In this document: piece by piece, positions 1 to 9,956 of the stretch | Layout of the letters: the number at the start of each line of letters is the position of its first letter | Numbering within the stretch: the stretch's first letter is position 1 | Origin: Acestrorhynchus altus | Lineage: Eukaryota; Chordata; Actinopteri; Characiformes; Acestrorhynchidae | Assembly: GCA_034509495.1 (NCBI GenBank) | Contig: CM067511.1 | Span: 30,605,974-30,669,973 of the forward strand | DNA length: 64,000 bases | Direction: 5' to 3' | Position numbers and translations under genes: made by a program | The notes under the pieces: model-generated | What the model was told of the DNA's origin: nothing | Seen by the model: only the letters and a program-made list of their open reading frames with translations | The model's database searches: none

Positions 1-465
1 TATTGTTGTCATTTCTGGACGGTAGAGACATCAAATGTTTTTAGAATGAATTTAGAGTGAATGTCAACATTGTGACGGCGTTAGCCAGGCGCGCAAAACA
101 ACAGGTTGTCACATTGTAACCGTGTTTGCTGGGATGAAAGAACACGTTTAAATATGATGTAAGAATGAAATGCTTGACTCCTCGATCTCAGGGTTTCTTT
201 ACGTTTTAAAGTAGATACTGAATCGTTTATACTGGCACCTGATTAATCTGATGCGTGTACAGAAATCTTTCCTCCCAGATCTGCTGGGACCCTAATACTG
301 TGTCCTCGTTTGTCTCCTCTCTCTGCGGCCATTGCAGAATACTGCAGCAAAACAGCAGGACTCGGGCGGAAAACACGGGGGTCGCGGGGGGTGTTTGGGG
401 GGGCAATAAAAATTGAGTGATTTACATTGATCACACTGTGTTTGAGGACACTGCATTCTGGGTGG

Positions 466-506
<41 letters not shown>

Positions 507-1360
507 GGGTGTTGTGGGTAATAAAAGGTTGATTTATGACACCTTGGCCCATGGCTGTCATGTGGGGTCCCGCTGGACCTAGCTGGAGCCTTCAGGTCAT
601 ATTTCACTGTTGCCAAGAGACATTTACAACACCCCCCTGAGGTAGAGAGAGGGGCAGAGACCAAGGCCTGGTGGGTGCTATAGCTGGATGACCCCCAAAC
701 AACGCCCCCCTTTGATATATCACCAAACCAGTCTCAGCTGAATCAGGAGATGGGATTATTTTTAGAGCTAAATGAACAGTGCAGGTGACTTGCAATATCT
801 GGGGCTCAATTACACACTTTTACACGCCTGCAGTTGGGAATCTGGGAACATGAAAACGGGCACAAATCAATCCCTGTTCTAGCTACTGTTCCTGAGCAGC
901 TTGGTGTGTTTTCCTTGTGTCTGGATTCTCCTCCTGGCTCCCAGTAATGCACAGGGTAGATGACTGGCTAGGTGTGAGTGTGTGAGTAAATGGTGGTGTT
1001 TGGTCCAGTGTGTATTCCTAACAGGGGCATTGGAGGGTGGGGAATTCCAGAACATGTGTGATTGTAGGACCCTGCAATGAAAAGAGATTGATCCTAACAA
1101 ATTTGTCGCAGGGGGCTGAATGGTTGAAAGGATTTCACCTATAACGATAAAGGTGAATGGAAGTGGAGAGCTTGAGCAAACAGCTGTATCCATGGCCCAA
1201 GATCTGCTACACCCCTGCTTATGTCCAGGTAGGCTCTGGACACACTGCAACCTTGACCCTGGCCAGGAAGAAGTGGATTCAAAGAAGGGTGGGTGATAAT
1301 ATAATATTCCAAAAACTCGCACAGGAAAACTGTGTACCTTATGTTCTGGTATAAAGCTTA
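1..1360. other. Upstream flank without a recognised gene
   Basis: Apart from a (GA)n microsatellite at 469-504 I see only unique-looking non-coding sequence. Open frames on the minus strand here (243-795, 879-1511) have no family features. Confidence 0.6.
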
Positions 1361-1785
1361 TGTTACCCACTACACCCACCAAAGACTGTCTACCACTACA
1401 CCTACCAAAGACTGCACCCACTACACCCACCAAAGACTGCATCCCACTGCACCCACCAAAGACTGTCTCCCACTGCACCCAACAAAGACTGTCTCCCATT
1501 GCACCCACCAAAGACTGTCTCCCATTGCACCCACCAAAGACTGCATCCCATTACACCCACCAAAGACTGCATCCCACTACACCCACTAATGACTGTCTCC
1601 CATTACACCCACCAAAGACTGCATCCTACTACACCCACCAAAGACTTCTCCCATTACACCCACCAAAAGACTGCATCCCACTGCACCCACCAAAGACTGT
1701 CTCCCACTACACCCAATAAAGACTGTCTCCCACTACACCCAATGACTTTCTCCCGCTACACCCACCAAAGACTGTCTCCCACTAT
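1360..1785 (+). repeat. Minisatellite, about 26-bp unit, about 16 copies
   Basis: The unit is close to acccaccaaagactgtctcc plus cactgc, with 24-26 bp variants and alternating gactgtct / gactgcat forms. The period leaves several frames open (THQRL / HPPKT readings on the plus strand), which are not genes. It is followed at 1790-1810 by a short tata-rich run. Confidence 0.9.
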
Positions 1786-1825
1786 AGTTATAGTATATAT
1801 AGTCTATATATAGTTTGTATAAACA

Positions 1826-1885
1826 CAGAGCAATAATGGTTGTTTAATGAATGTATGACAATAAAGTTGATTTGATTTTGATGTA
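1826..1885 (+). mobile_element. Possible LINE 3' tail
   Basis: The motif tgaatgtatgacaataaagt followed by tgatttgattttgat resembles the 3' tails of fish LINEs that end in short degenerate repeats. No coding part is next to it; the minisatellite abuts instead. Confidence 0.3.
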
Positions 1886-2235
1886 AAATATTTTCACATG
1901 GGTCTCATCAGGTCCAAGCATTGCTCATGGTTTCAAGCAAGCCAAGTCCAATAATATCTACAGAGCTGTGTTTTTTATGTACATTTACACTAAATGTGCA
2001 GAAACTTTACCCCAGACAGGGTTAAGATGAGCATAATATTAATCTTTAGGCTACAACAAAAGTTTGAATGTATATAACTTACACATACACATGTATACAT
2101 TTACAAATATGGATGAATGAAACTGCTTCAAAGAGGCTTAAACTGGACATAATTAAAATAATAAACACATCCATTTCTGAGCGGTAATATGCATGGTGAC
2201 AAGAATCATCAGGCCACTCAGACATTTACTGCTGT

Positions 2236-2405
2236 CAGGGGGGGGAACTCCAGTCCTGGGAGGCCAGATTCCTGCAGTATTGTGATTTTGCCACCTGAGC
2301 TCACCTGATTCATCTCACCTGTCAATTACCAGGTGAACTTGCTGTGCTGAAGCAGGCAAATCAGCAAACTGTGCTGGACTCTGGCCCTCAGGTCCCCAAC
2401 CGGGT
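2236..2405. mobile_element. Palindromic MITE-like element (hAT-type family)
   Basis: It starts ggaactccagtcctgggagg and ends as a rough inverted copy (ctggactctggccctcaggt). The centre is cacctgattcatctcacctg. This is the layout of a short non-autonomous element common in fish. Class assignment to hAT is from memory. Confidence 0.5.
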
Positions 2406-2794
2406 TAAGATTACCATGTCATATTGTGAAGCTGCCCTATAAAGGTCTAAACTCTAAACATACTCGAACATACTTTTTTTTTTTTTAGCACATAACAGGA
2501 TATATTTTGCTACACTACCAAAATAAAAGCACATCCAGTTGAAGGCTTTAAATAAAGAATTTTCTAAAAACTAAGAAATAAAAGGGAATATATGTGACTT
2601 GTGTGCCTGGTTTGAGCTCAAAGAGCCTTTTTAACAACTTTATGACTTAAAAATAACCAATATTTGCAATCAAAAAACAGATTTTGCAAATTCTAACTTT
2701 GAACAAGAGTAGACTTTATTAACAGATGCCTAAATATTCCAAACAGCAATATATAAATTACTCAATTAAATTATGAAACATTTTAAACATAAAC

Positions 2795-3235
2795 ATTTGG
2801 GTCAATTATTTTTCAACCCCTAGCTTTAATATTTTGTGGAATAACCCTTGTTTGCAATTACAGCTGTTAATCATTTTTTTATAAGATCTGATCCAACTGG
2901 CACGGGTCTCTGGAGTAATCTTGGCCCACTCCTCCAGGCAGATCTTCTCCAAGTTGTCTAGGTTCTTTGGGCATCTCTAGCTCCTTCCATAAGTTTTCAA
3001 GTGAGTTAAGGTCAGACTGACTAGGCCACTTTAATACCTTGACCTTTTCCCTCATAAAACAGGCTTTGGTTTTCTTGGCCATGTGCTTCGGGTCGTTGTC
3101 TGGTTGTAAGATAAAATGACGACCCACCTTATGATCCCTGATGAAGGAGTGAAAGTTTTAGCTGAAATCTTCAGGCCTGGCCTTGGCACAGGAAGTTCAC
3201 AGCAGTTCCAAATCTGCAGGCGGTTGAAAATTACT
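2795..3235 (-). pseudogene. Tc1-like transposon relic with transposase C-terminus
   Basis: On the minus strand an open part (2879-3127) reads ILQPDNDPKHMAKKTKACF and KVKVLKWPSQSDLNSLENLW, the end of a Tc1 DDE domain. Downstream, 2826-2866 reads ANKGYSTKY then stop, the usual Tc1 C terminus, in a shifted frame. Flanks at 2797-2818 (attatttttcaacccc) and 3219-3232 (cggttgaaaattac) look like decayed inverted ends. Only the last third of a transposase remains, so it is dead. Confidence 0.8.
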
Positions 3236-3939
3236 TGAAGGCACCATAGCTAGATAGTTATTTCTTAGAATGAAATAATTTTACTACAAATCCTCTTAAA
3301 ATTTACTCTTTTAATTGAACTTTAAACAAAATATAAATTTAAAATATGGATAATGTAGTTTAGAGTCTATAAAACTATATCATTCACTGCTTTTAGTGTT
3401 CTGCAATGTAATGCAATAGAATGCAATCCAAAATTGGATTGATTTCAATAATGGTATCTGTATGGTACAAGCAGGGGTGTCATGCCTCCTTTATTGCAAG
3501 GCTATCATTTTGAACACAGTCATGTTCCCGTGTCCAGTTTCACGTAGAAGAGTCTTAAAGACTGTCCCATATAGATAAGCTGCAAAAAGCCAGTGAACCT
3601 GGCTGTTCAGTGCCCAGACTTCATGATGTAATTCTTAGTGTTTACAATCTGAATGTGGCTTGAAGGGTGAACTTAAGCTCATGGTTATCTGCAGAGTCGA
3701 GCTGTGTACGTGTTAAAGCAGATACTTCTCTGTTGTTTTTATCGTCTGACGCTTGCCATTGTCATGCTGTAAATCACCAAACTATGGCTCATGTCCCAAA
3801 ACTTTTTCAAGGAAGGGCTTAGGTTAGGGGGAAGAAACCTGCCTTTGTTCAGAGAGAACAGAGGGAAATTCAGATACCAGTGCTTCAGGGGAATATGTGT
3901 TTCCTGCTATCTACTGCTGCTCTGTATTATATAAATTAC

Positions 3940-3942
<3 letters not shown>

Positions 3943-4004
<62 letters not shown>
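3943..4004. repeat. (GT)n microsatellite
   Basis: About 31 uninterrupted GT units. A second short GT run lies at 4101-4128. Confidence 0.95.
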
Positions 4005-4007
<3 letters not shown>

Positions 4008-4199
4008 TAAATTTCAGGACAAGACTGGCCTACAAGACAGGCTTATGTTTTGTTTTAAAATTAATGTGCAATGAAACAATGATGTAATAGACATGTTTAC
4101 CTGTGTGTGTGTGTGTGTGCGTGTGTGTGGGCTGTCTGGCAGGCTGCTGGGAATCTGACCTTTGAGCAGCCAGGTGGAATACCTGTTGCAGCGCTTTGA

Positions 4200-4880
4200 T
4201 GAACAGTCAATGCACACAGCAGCACCCTGTTCACCTGCCTTTGCCAATTAGCACGGAAAACAGAAACAGCCTGTTTAAGTCTAATTCCAAAAATCATATA
4301 TAACCACTATTATTAAAATATTTAAGATATTGGTTTCACTTGCAAACATATGAAGATTACTTATGAATGATCTATCAAAGTATTAAGGGGAAAATCAAAC
4401 AATAATCATGGGAGTATTTGAATATTTCATTACTATACTTTTATTTAAGTTTTAACCCTTTAAAGCCAATGTGTGATAATTGTCCAAAAATAATTATTAA
4501 GAAATATAGAAATGGTAGCAATAATCCATAATCAAATAAGAAATACAGAAACAATAAGAAAACCTCAAATCGGATCCATGTTTCTGCTCTCTGGTGGATA
4601 ATCTGTGCACGAGGAAGGTACATACAGATTTCTGACTACTGAATCAATTATAATCAATTATAAAGAGTTAATGATATTGAAATATTTACAAACATCTGTC
4701 AAACTACTCTTGAAAATAGATTACAGTAATTAATGTAATTATTGTAGTGTTTTTACTCTAAGATACTTAATAAATATGCCTTGAATAGTATAAATAAGTT
4801 AGTACGTTGTTTTGATACTGAGATATGCTCTAGTTGGATTAAGACAATGGTGTGGTTCTGGAGATGGAGCGGCCAATTTC
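4200..4880. other. AT-rich intergenic stretch
   Basis: I see nothing recognisable beyond AT-rich non-coding sequence. Confidence 0.5.
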
Positions 4881-4884
4881 TCAT

Positions 4885-5072
4885 GTGCAGTGAGTGAGTG
4901 GAGTTTAATGTGTTGGTGTGTGTAAGGTGCTGGAGAAGGAGCTGCAGGCTGTGCAGTGAGTGAGCGGAGTTTAATGTGTCGGTGTGTGTAAGGTGCTGGA
5001 GAAGGAGCTGCAGGCTGTGCAGTGAGTGAGTGGAGTTTAATGTGTTGGTGAGAGTAAGGAGCTGCAGACTGT
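4885..5072 (+). repeat. Three-copy 66-bp tandem repeat upstream of the promoter
   Basis: Copies begin at 4885, 4951 and 5017 with gtgcagtgagtgag. Each contains gtttaatgtg and ggtgctggagaaggagctgc; the third is shortened near 5045. It lies about 150 bp upstream of the CCAAT-rich promoter. Confidence 0.9.
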
Positions 5073-5219
5073 TGTTAAGACTTCTTTTTATTGTAAGATA
5101 AGGTCATACACTACCAAATGACCACTGTTGTCCACTATTCACCTCATATCCAGACTATTTGTCTATCATTACAGTCTTTTAAAAGTCACTAATATATGAA
5201 ACAGTTCATCCCAACTAAG

Positions 5220-5489
5220 TTCCGCCTCCTCGCAGTTGTTTTCCACCACATATCCCACACCATCCACATTCATCATGGCGCAGGGACTCCACCACCTCTA
5301 TTCAGACACAGTCCCGCCTCCCCTGCGCTTCCATTGGCTGATATTATCCCGCCTTCTGGGTTCTGATTGGATGGCGGTTCTTACACACGCTGGAAAGGCG
5401 GTCTTCGTGTGTGTGTACAAACTATAGACCAATCGTAGCACGGAGAGCTGGTACTACGAGCCAATCGGAGTGGCGGAGGGCGGGGCTTT
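5220..5489 (+). promoter_or_regulatory. Probable TATA-less CpG-rich promoter of sh3rf1
   Basis: Four CCAAT elements are visible: ATTGG at 5333-5337 and 5366-5370, and CCAAT at 5429-5433 and 5461-5465. A GC box (gggcgggg) lies at 5478-5485, and further GC-rich motifs (cccgcctcccc, cccgcc) lie upstream. No TATA box was seen near the expected position. The CpG content rises sharply from about 5440 to 5790 compared with the AT-rich flank. Multiple NF-Y-type CCAAT boxes with an Sp1-type box are typical of broadly expressed genes. Placement relative to the gene (first coding exon 4.5 kb downstream, same strand) supports sh3rf1. The transcription start is not determined. Confidence 0.7.
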
Positions 5490-5689
5490 GGGGAATACGG
5501 GTGGGGGACGCGAACGCGGCTCGAGGCTCCCGTTGGGGCAGTTGGGAGTCTCGCGTAGTTCGGTCGCGTCTCCCGTGGAAACAGAGCCGCGGCGCTTTGT
5601 TTTCGGGTCCGGCCGGAGCGCGGCGCGGCGCTGCGAGGCTGACCGCGCTGACCGGGCTGACTTTAGGAGGAAGTGAGGCCGAGCTGAAG
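5490..5689 (+). other. sh3rf1: Probable non-coding first exon (5' UTR) of sh3rf1
   Basis: The segment is CpG-dense and ends at a good donor, GAAG|gtaact (5690). It would splice to the strong acceptor at 9720 that precedes the coding exon. A separate non-coding first exon fits my recollection of the human gene structure. The left boundary is arbitrary because no initiator could be fixed. Open frames across 5411-5750 on both strands are side effects of GC-richness. Confidence 0.55.
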
Positions 5690-5839
5690 GTAACTCTGCG
5701 CCGCCGGTTACTTTAGGTTCGGAACTGAGAGTAACGGCCGAAACGGTCACAGCGGCCGGTTCGGCGGCCGCTGGTAGACCATTCTGTGTCGGTTGGATTT
5801 TGAACCGAAAGCTGGATCAGCTTTCAGATGTTATTTAAT

Positions 5840-6870
5840 GGAGACCAGAGTTTAACCAGACTTAAACCAGACTTTGGATCAGGCTTAAGACCAGACTTTG
5901 GATCAGGCTTAAGACCAGAGTTTAACCAGACTTAAACCAGACTTTGGATCAGGCTTAAGACCAGACTTTGGATCAGGCTTAAGACCAGACTTTGGATCAG
6001 GCTTAAGACCAGACTTTGGATCAGGCTTAAGACCAGACTTTGGATCAGGCTTAAGACCAGACTTTGGATCAGGCTTAAGACCAGACTTTGGATCAGGCTT
6101 AAGACCAGACTTTGGATCAGGCTTAAGACCAGACTTTGGATCAGGCTTAAGACCAGACTTTGGATCAGGCTTAAGACCAGACTTTGGATCAGGCTTAAGA
6201 CCAGACTTTGGATCAGGCTTAAGACCAGACTTTGGATCAGGCTTAAGACCAGACTTTGGATCAGGCTTAAGACCAGACTTTGGATCAGGCTTAAGACCAG
6301 ACTTTGGATCAGGCTTAAGACCAGACTTTGGATCAGGCTTAAGACCAGACTTTGGATCAGGCTTAAGACCAGACTTTGGATCAGGCTTAAGACCAGACTT
6401 TGGATCAGGCTTTAGACCAGAGTTTAACCAGACTTAAACCAGGTTTTAGACCAGACTTTGGATCAGGCTTTAGACCAGCGTTTAACCAGACTTAAACCAG
6501 GCTTTAGACCAGACTTTAGACCTGGATTAAACCAGACTTTAGATCAGGCTTTAGACCAGAGTTTAACCAGACTTAGAGCAGACTTAAACCAGGCTTTAGA
6601 CCAGAGTTTAGACCAGGCTGTATTCAGACTTTAGACCAGGCTTTAGATCAGACTTAGACCAGGCTTTAACCAAACTTTAGACCTGGCTTTATTCAGATTT
6701 TAGACCAGGCTTTAGATCAGACTTAGACCAGGCTTTAACCAAACGTTAGACCAGACTTTAGACAAGGCTTTAACCAGGCTTTAGACCAGACTTAAACCAG
6801 GCTTTAACCAAACTTTAGACCAGAGTTTAGACCAGGCTTTAGGCCAGCATTAAACTAGTATTAAACCAGC
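5840..6870 (+). repeat. 1-kb minisatellite with 24-bp unit in the first intron of sh3rf1
   Basis: From about 5890 to 6410 the unit agaccagactttggatcagg plus ctta is repeated roughly 21 times with almost no change. From 6410 to 6870 it decays into related forms (agaccaggctttaaccaaac, gaccagagtttaaccag). The array starts about 150 bp after the predicted first-exon donor. Uniform core and degenerate edge suggest recent expansion at the promoter-proximal side. Confidence 0.95.
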
Positions 6871-7430
6871 CTTAACACCAACCTCAAAACAATGTTAACA
6901 TTAGTTACTGTTGATATCTCAGAAAGACTGCTTTACAAGGTCGGCTACACATTTACGGTGATTTTCTTGCCTGTCACTGTTCACTCATCACTCTGTTCTT
7001 TGCACATCAAATATAAATGCACATCAGTGGTGTTTAAAAAGGCAGACCGGTGTTCATGCTCTTTGAGGAACATGGAGGAATAACATTCCCAGTTCTGCAG
7101 AAAAATATGGACTAATTTTACAGAAGAAGAAAATCATTTCCTCCCTGATCCCTGACATTCGGCCGTGTTCGAGCCCTGTCCCAGTTGGTGACTGCTTGGC
7201 TTTAGTAGTTCAGGCACGTAGACTCTCCTCTCGGAGCGAACGGGACGATAAAGCGCCGCTCGTTTCAGCTTCGTTGCTGTGTTTCTGTTTGTTTTGAGGT
7301 TCCTTTGGCTCCTGAACGTTCAGAAGATACTGTCCACGATTTGCTCTTTGTTGACGTCTGTTTCTGCTCTAATCATTCGTTCAGTCTGCTGGTCCTGCCT
7401 TGGTGGTCTCTGTGATATTAATGTGCCCTA
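6870..7430. other. First-intron sequence without recognised repeat
   Basis: Complex, moderately CpG-containing non-coding sequence (about 7150-7330). No repeat or coding match was recognised. It could hold intronic regulatory DNA but nothing in it proves that. Confidence 0.4.
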
Positions 7431-7431
7431 G

Positions 7432-8012
7432 CATAGGGGTGGGTGATGTGGTAAAAATATATCACGATATTTATAGGAATTTTGATATACAAACTAAATA
7501 CCCTGAAATTACACACAGTCACACATTCAGACTCGGTTACTTTGCACATCTTGAAATATGCAGTTAATGTGCAATAAATGATGAATTATATTAAGACAAT
7601 TTATTTCCCTTTAAAGGGAAATAACTGTTTAAATTGACTTTTTAATCAGAACATACCATTTTTAAATATCCTAAATAAATAAAATATAATCACTTTTATA
7701 AAATTAGTCGTATTTGGCTTGTTGAGGTCATGTCCATTTAGTGTCTGATGACATTTATAATAACTTTTTTGTTATTTTTATTTTAAGACATTTTAATTGG
7801 AATAAACAATTTTCTAAATAGTTTAAATATAAAATATCCTCTGTTTTTAGTCATAAAGCGCTCTCATTGTTATGAATATCATGAGGTGTAATATCAATGT
7901 CAGCAACAATGATTGAACTCGAGTCAGATTATTGTACGATAATTTGGAAATCACGATACAAACTTCATCATGATACAATATATATATCATCATATTGCCC
8001 GTCCCTACTAAC
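7432..8012. mobile_element. Non-autonomous DNA transposon with gata-rich inverted ends
   Basis: The left end ataggggtgggtgatgtgg plus atatatcacgatatt faces the right end atatatatcatcatattgcc plus cgtcccta as an imperfect inverted repeat. The interior is AT-rich with no transposase. Related ends occur at 21590, 35330, 41790 and elsewhere in this window. Confidence 0.6.
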
Positions 8013-8029
8013 TATACCAGTTGTTCATC

Positions 8030-8215
8030 TTCATAAATGTAGGATTCAAGCTCTCCTCTGGAGTTTCTATTCATCTGGGAAGGCTTTGGAACATTGTTTT
8101 TATCTGATTGCATTCAGCAACAGTGGTTGTGAGGTCAGGTTCCACGTCCAGTATACTTCAGATTTCAGCATCACATGCGACAGTGTCCCACATCACAACT
8201 GATTGAAACAACTAT
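8030..8215. mobile_element. Fragment of a Tc1/mariner-type MITE
   Basis: It contains ctgattgcattcagcaacag and gttgtgaggtcagg, the interior of a common fish element whose ends read like tatgtccaaaagtttgtgga. A related stretch lies at 18240-18420 and inverted pieces at 8475-8665. Confidence 0.5.
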
Positions 8216-8289
8216 TACTTGCTGTGTGGACATGGCCTTAATGTCCAAAAGGTTGTGGACAATCAATGCATTTATCTACCTTCTTTTGT

Positions 8290-8475
8290 AAACAGAGAGG
8301 TCTTCAATGCCCCCAAATTCAGCCATGTAACTCCTCTGCTGTGTACCCTTCATCGGCTTCCCGTAGCTGCCCGCATCAGATTCACAACCTTGGTGCTGGC
8401 CTGCAAAGCAAAACTGGACCAGAATCTCCAAGGTCAAAACTCAAGGTGTACCAAGCACAACCAAACATGAAGCAA
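8290..8475 (+). pseudogene. LINE (L2/CR1-like) reverse-transcriptase C-terminal fragment
   Basis: The plus-strand reading has FSHVTPLLCTLHRLPVAARI then RFTTLVLACKAK, a well-known block after the RT domain of fish LINEs (HITPLLRELHWLPV..RI.FK.L.L..K). Only about 60 residues remain. It sits between two pieces of the same MITE family, suggesting nested insertion. Confidence 0.75.
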
Positions 8476-8665
8476 TTGGCCAAACACCTAATGCCAGGCT
8501 CAGACTAAAGCCCCCCCCAGTATTGAGCTGTAGGCAGAACTGCGTTGTGATGGAACTCCATCCAGTTCTTTTGGGATTAGCTGAGGTGACCTCAACAATG
8601 CTCCAGCTATTGAATGCAATGAAATCCTCACAGCAATGCACCAAAAAAATCTAGTAGAAAACCAG
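8475..8665. mobile_element. Inverted fragment of the Tc1/mariner-type MITE
   Basis: It holds cctaatgccaggctcagact, gtattgagctgtaggcagaa and cagcaatgcaccaaaa. This is the opposite strand of the family seen at 8030 and the same strand as the element at 43020. Confidence 0.55.
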
Positions 8666-8681
8666 CAGACAGCAGAGATGA

Positions 8682-8927
8682 TCAACTATAACGTTATGAC
8701 CTCTTTTTTACATTCACTGTCCATCTTATCAGCTCCACTGACCACACAGGAGCACTTTGTAGTTCTATAATCACAGACTGTAGTTCATCTGTTTCTCTGC
8801 AGACTTTATTCTTCTCCTTTCACCCTGATCTTCAATGATCAGGACCCCACAGGACCACCACAGAGCAGCTATTATGTGGGTGGTGGGTCATTCTCAGCAC
8901 TGCAGTCACACTGACATGGTGGTGTGG
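8682..8927 (+). mobile_element. Long-palindrome MITE family A, left half
   Basis: Begins ataacgttatgacctc and reads through cactgaccacacaggagcac, ttctataatcacagactgta and ggaccaccacagagcagcta to actgacatggtggtg. Full copies (10585, 54650) are long hairpins whose right half is the reverse complement. No coding capacity. Confidence 0.75.
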
Positions 8928-9400
8928 ACAACCAATTTCATAACCCATTAGAAATAATGAAATTTTAGTTTGAAAAACTATGTCACACTGAGTGTAGACG
9001 GTTCACGGCATGTGCTGTGCCGCGACCTGGACCGCACAACCAACCAACCTGTATGCATCTCCATGCGCAGCCCTCGAAAGTTCCTTTGCCTTTCGCCATT
9101 TCGGCTGCACCCAGAGTAAATATGAACCTGAGGTATCTGTGACATTCACAATGAAACTAAACGCCTCCTCCTTTTAATCGACGCGGGAAAGTCCCGGCAC
9201 ATTGGACGGGACTAAAATCACAGAGACTCTTTGGTGACAGTGACTCCACCCCACCAGCCCATGCTTAACAAATCCTGTCCGAATAGTGCTTTTGAGTATT
9301 TTCGTGGTATCCCTGCACAAACACACCTGATCCAACTAACCAGCTGATTAGCAAACCTCAAGCCGAAGTGGGAATGTTACAGGAATCGTCTCGTGTTCTT
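8928..9400. repeat. Dispersed repeat shared with 46249-46620
   Basis: The order acaaccaatttcataaccca, cacactgagtgtagacggtt, tttgcctttcgcc, aaatatgaacctgaggtatc and taaacgcctcctccttt is repeated in the same order near 46249-46510 with many changes. Family unknown; probably a non-autonomous DNA element. Confidence 0.5.
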
Positions 9401-9740
9401 CAGTCTGATCTTAGTCTGCAAAGCTGTAGACTACAGTTGCATTACCACTGACGGTGAGTTTGATGTGATCGGGTTGTGAGAGATATCTGTTGACTCGAAA
9501 CATTGGGGACATGAATGTCTCTTGTAATCGAACAGATGCCGTGCTCATTACCGGCAGAGATAAGGAGAAGAACGCTGTAGTATTGCTTTGAGGTGGGAAA
9601 ACTGTAACACAAGCAGGAGTTCTCACGGGACAGGGATAGGAACCATTGTATTACAATAAGCTCCAGGCATCTTCCTCACATGCACTATTGACGCTCTGCT
9701 CCGTTTCTCTCACCTTGCAGTGGCTGCTGGTAACGTGACC

Positions 9741-9761
9741 ATGAGCGCGGCATGGGAGTGA
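9741..9761 (+). other. uORF 1 in sh3rf1 leader (MSAAWE)
   Basis: ATG with A at -3 relative to the start (taacgtgaccATGa), six codons then TGA. A second overlapping uORF starts at 9752 (MGVT, stop ends 9766). Both precede the CA tract. They would matter only if the 9720 acceptor is used. Confidence 0.4.
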
Positions 9762-9800
9762 CGTGACAGCAGGGCTGGATCTCGGCGCTCTTTTTTTTTT

Positions 9801-9808
<8 letters not shown>

Positions 9809-9872
<64 letters not shown>
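9809..9872 (+). repeat. (CA)32 microsatellite in the sh3rf1 5' leader
   Basis: 32 uninterrupted CA units follow T10 and tctctctc. If the 9720 acceptor is used this tract is in mature mRNA on the CA strand. Confidence 0.95.
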
Positions 9873-9873
<1 letters not shown>

Positions 9874-9909
9874 ATGTCTCTCTCTGCTCTGAGAGACAGG
9901 ACTGAGTGA
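9874..9909 (+). other. uORF 3 in sh3rf1 leader (MSLSALRDRTE)
   Basis: The ATG directly follows the CA tract in a good context (acaccATGt, A at -3). It has eleven codons then TGA, ending 47 nt before the main ATG. It could reduce main-frame initiation by requiring reinitiation (inference). Confidence 0.4.
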
Positions 9910-9956
9910 GCAGCCAAGCGAGTGAGCACGTGGAGAGGTACAGCACGGGAGCCACC

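Larger units (their letters stand above)
9721..9956 (+). other. sh3rf1: 5' UTR part of sh3rf1 exon containing the start codon, with a CA tract and uORFs
   Basis: A textbook acceptor (ctccgtttctctcaccttgcag) ends at 9720, so the exon probably runs 9721-10373 with 236 nt of leader. The leader holds a T10 run (9791-9800), a (CA)32 tract (9809-9872) and three short upstream ORFs. Their starts are ATG at 9741 (MSAAWE, stop at 9759), 9752 (MGVT) and 9874 (MSLSALRDRTE, stop at 9907). None overlaps the main ATG. A weaker acceptor-like site at 9900 (gagagacag) would remove all three uORFs and the repeat, so leader structure needs a transcript. Confidence 0.6.

Noticed and set aside
879..1511. 210-codon open frame on the minus strand with GVVG repeats
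   Set aside because: It overlaps the 26-bp minisatellite, has no family features, and its repeats look like low-complexity artefact.
1332..1813. Open frames rich in THQRL / HPPKT on the plus strand
   Set aside because: They are direct translations of the 26-bp minisatellite.
5840..6870. CRISPR-like appearance of regular repeats
   Set aside because: Units are contiguous 24-mers with no spacers, in a vertebrate intron; it is a minisatellite.
9906..9956. In-frame extension upstream of the sh3rf1 ATG
   Set aside because: It has no ATG; the Kozak ATG at 9957 matches the conserved protein start MDESALLDLLECPVC.
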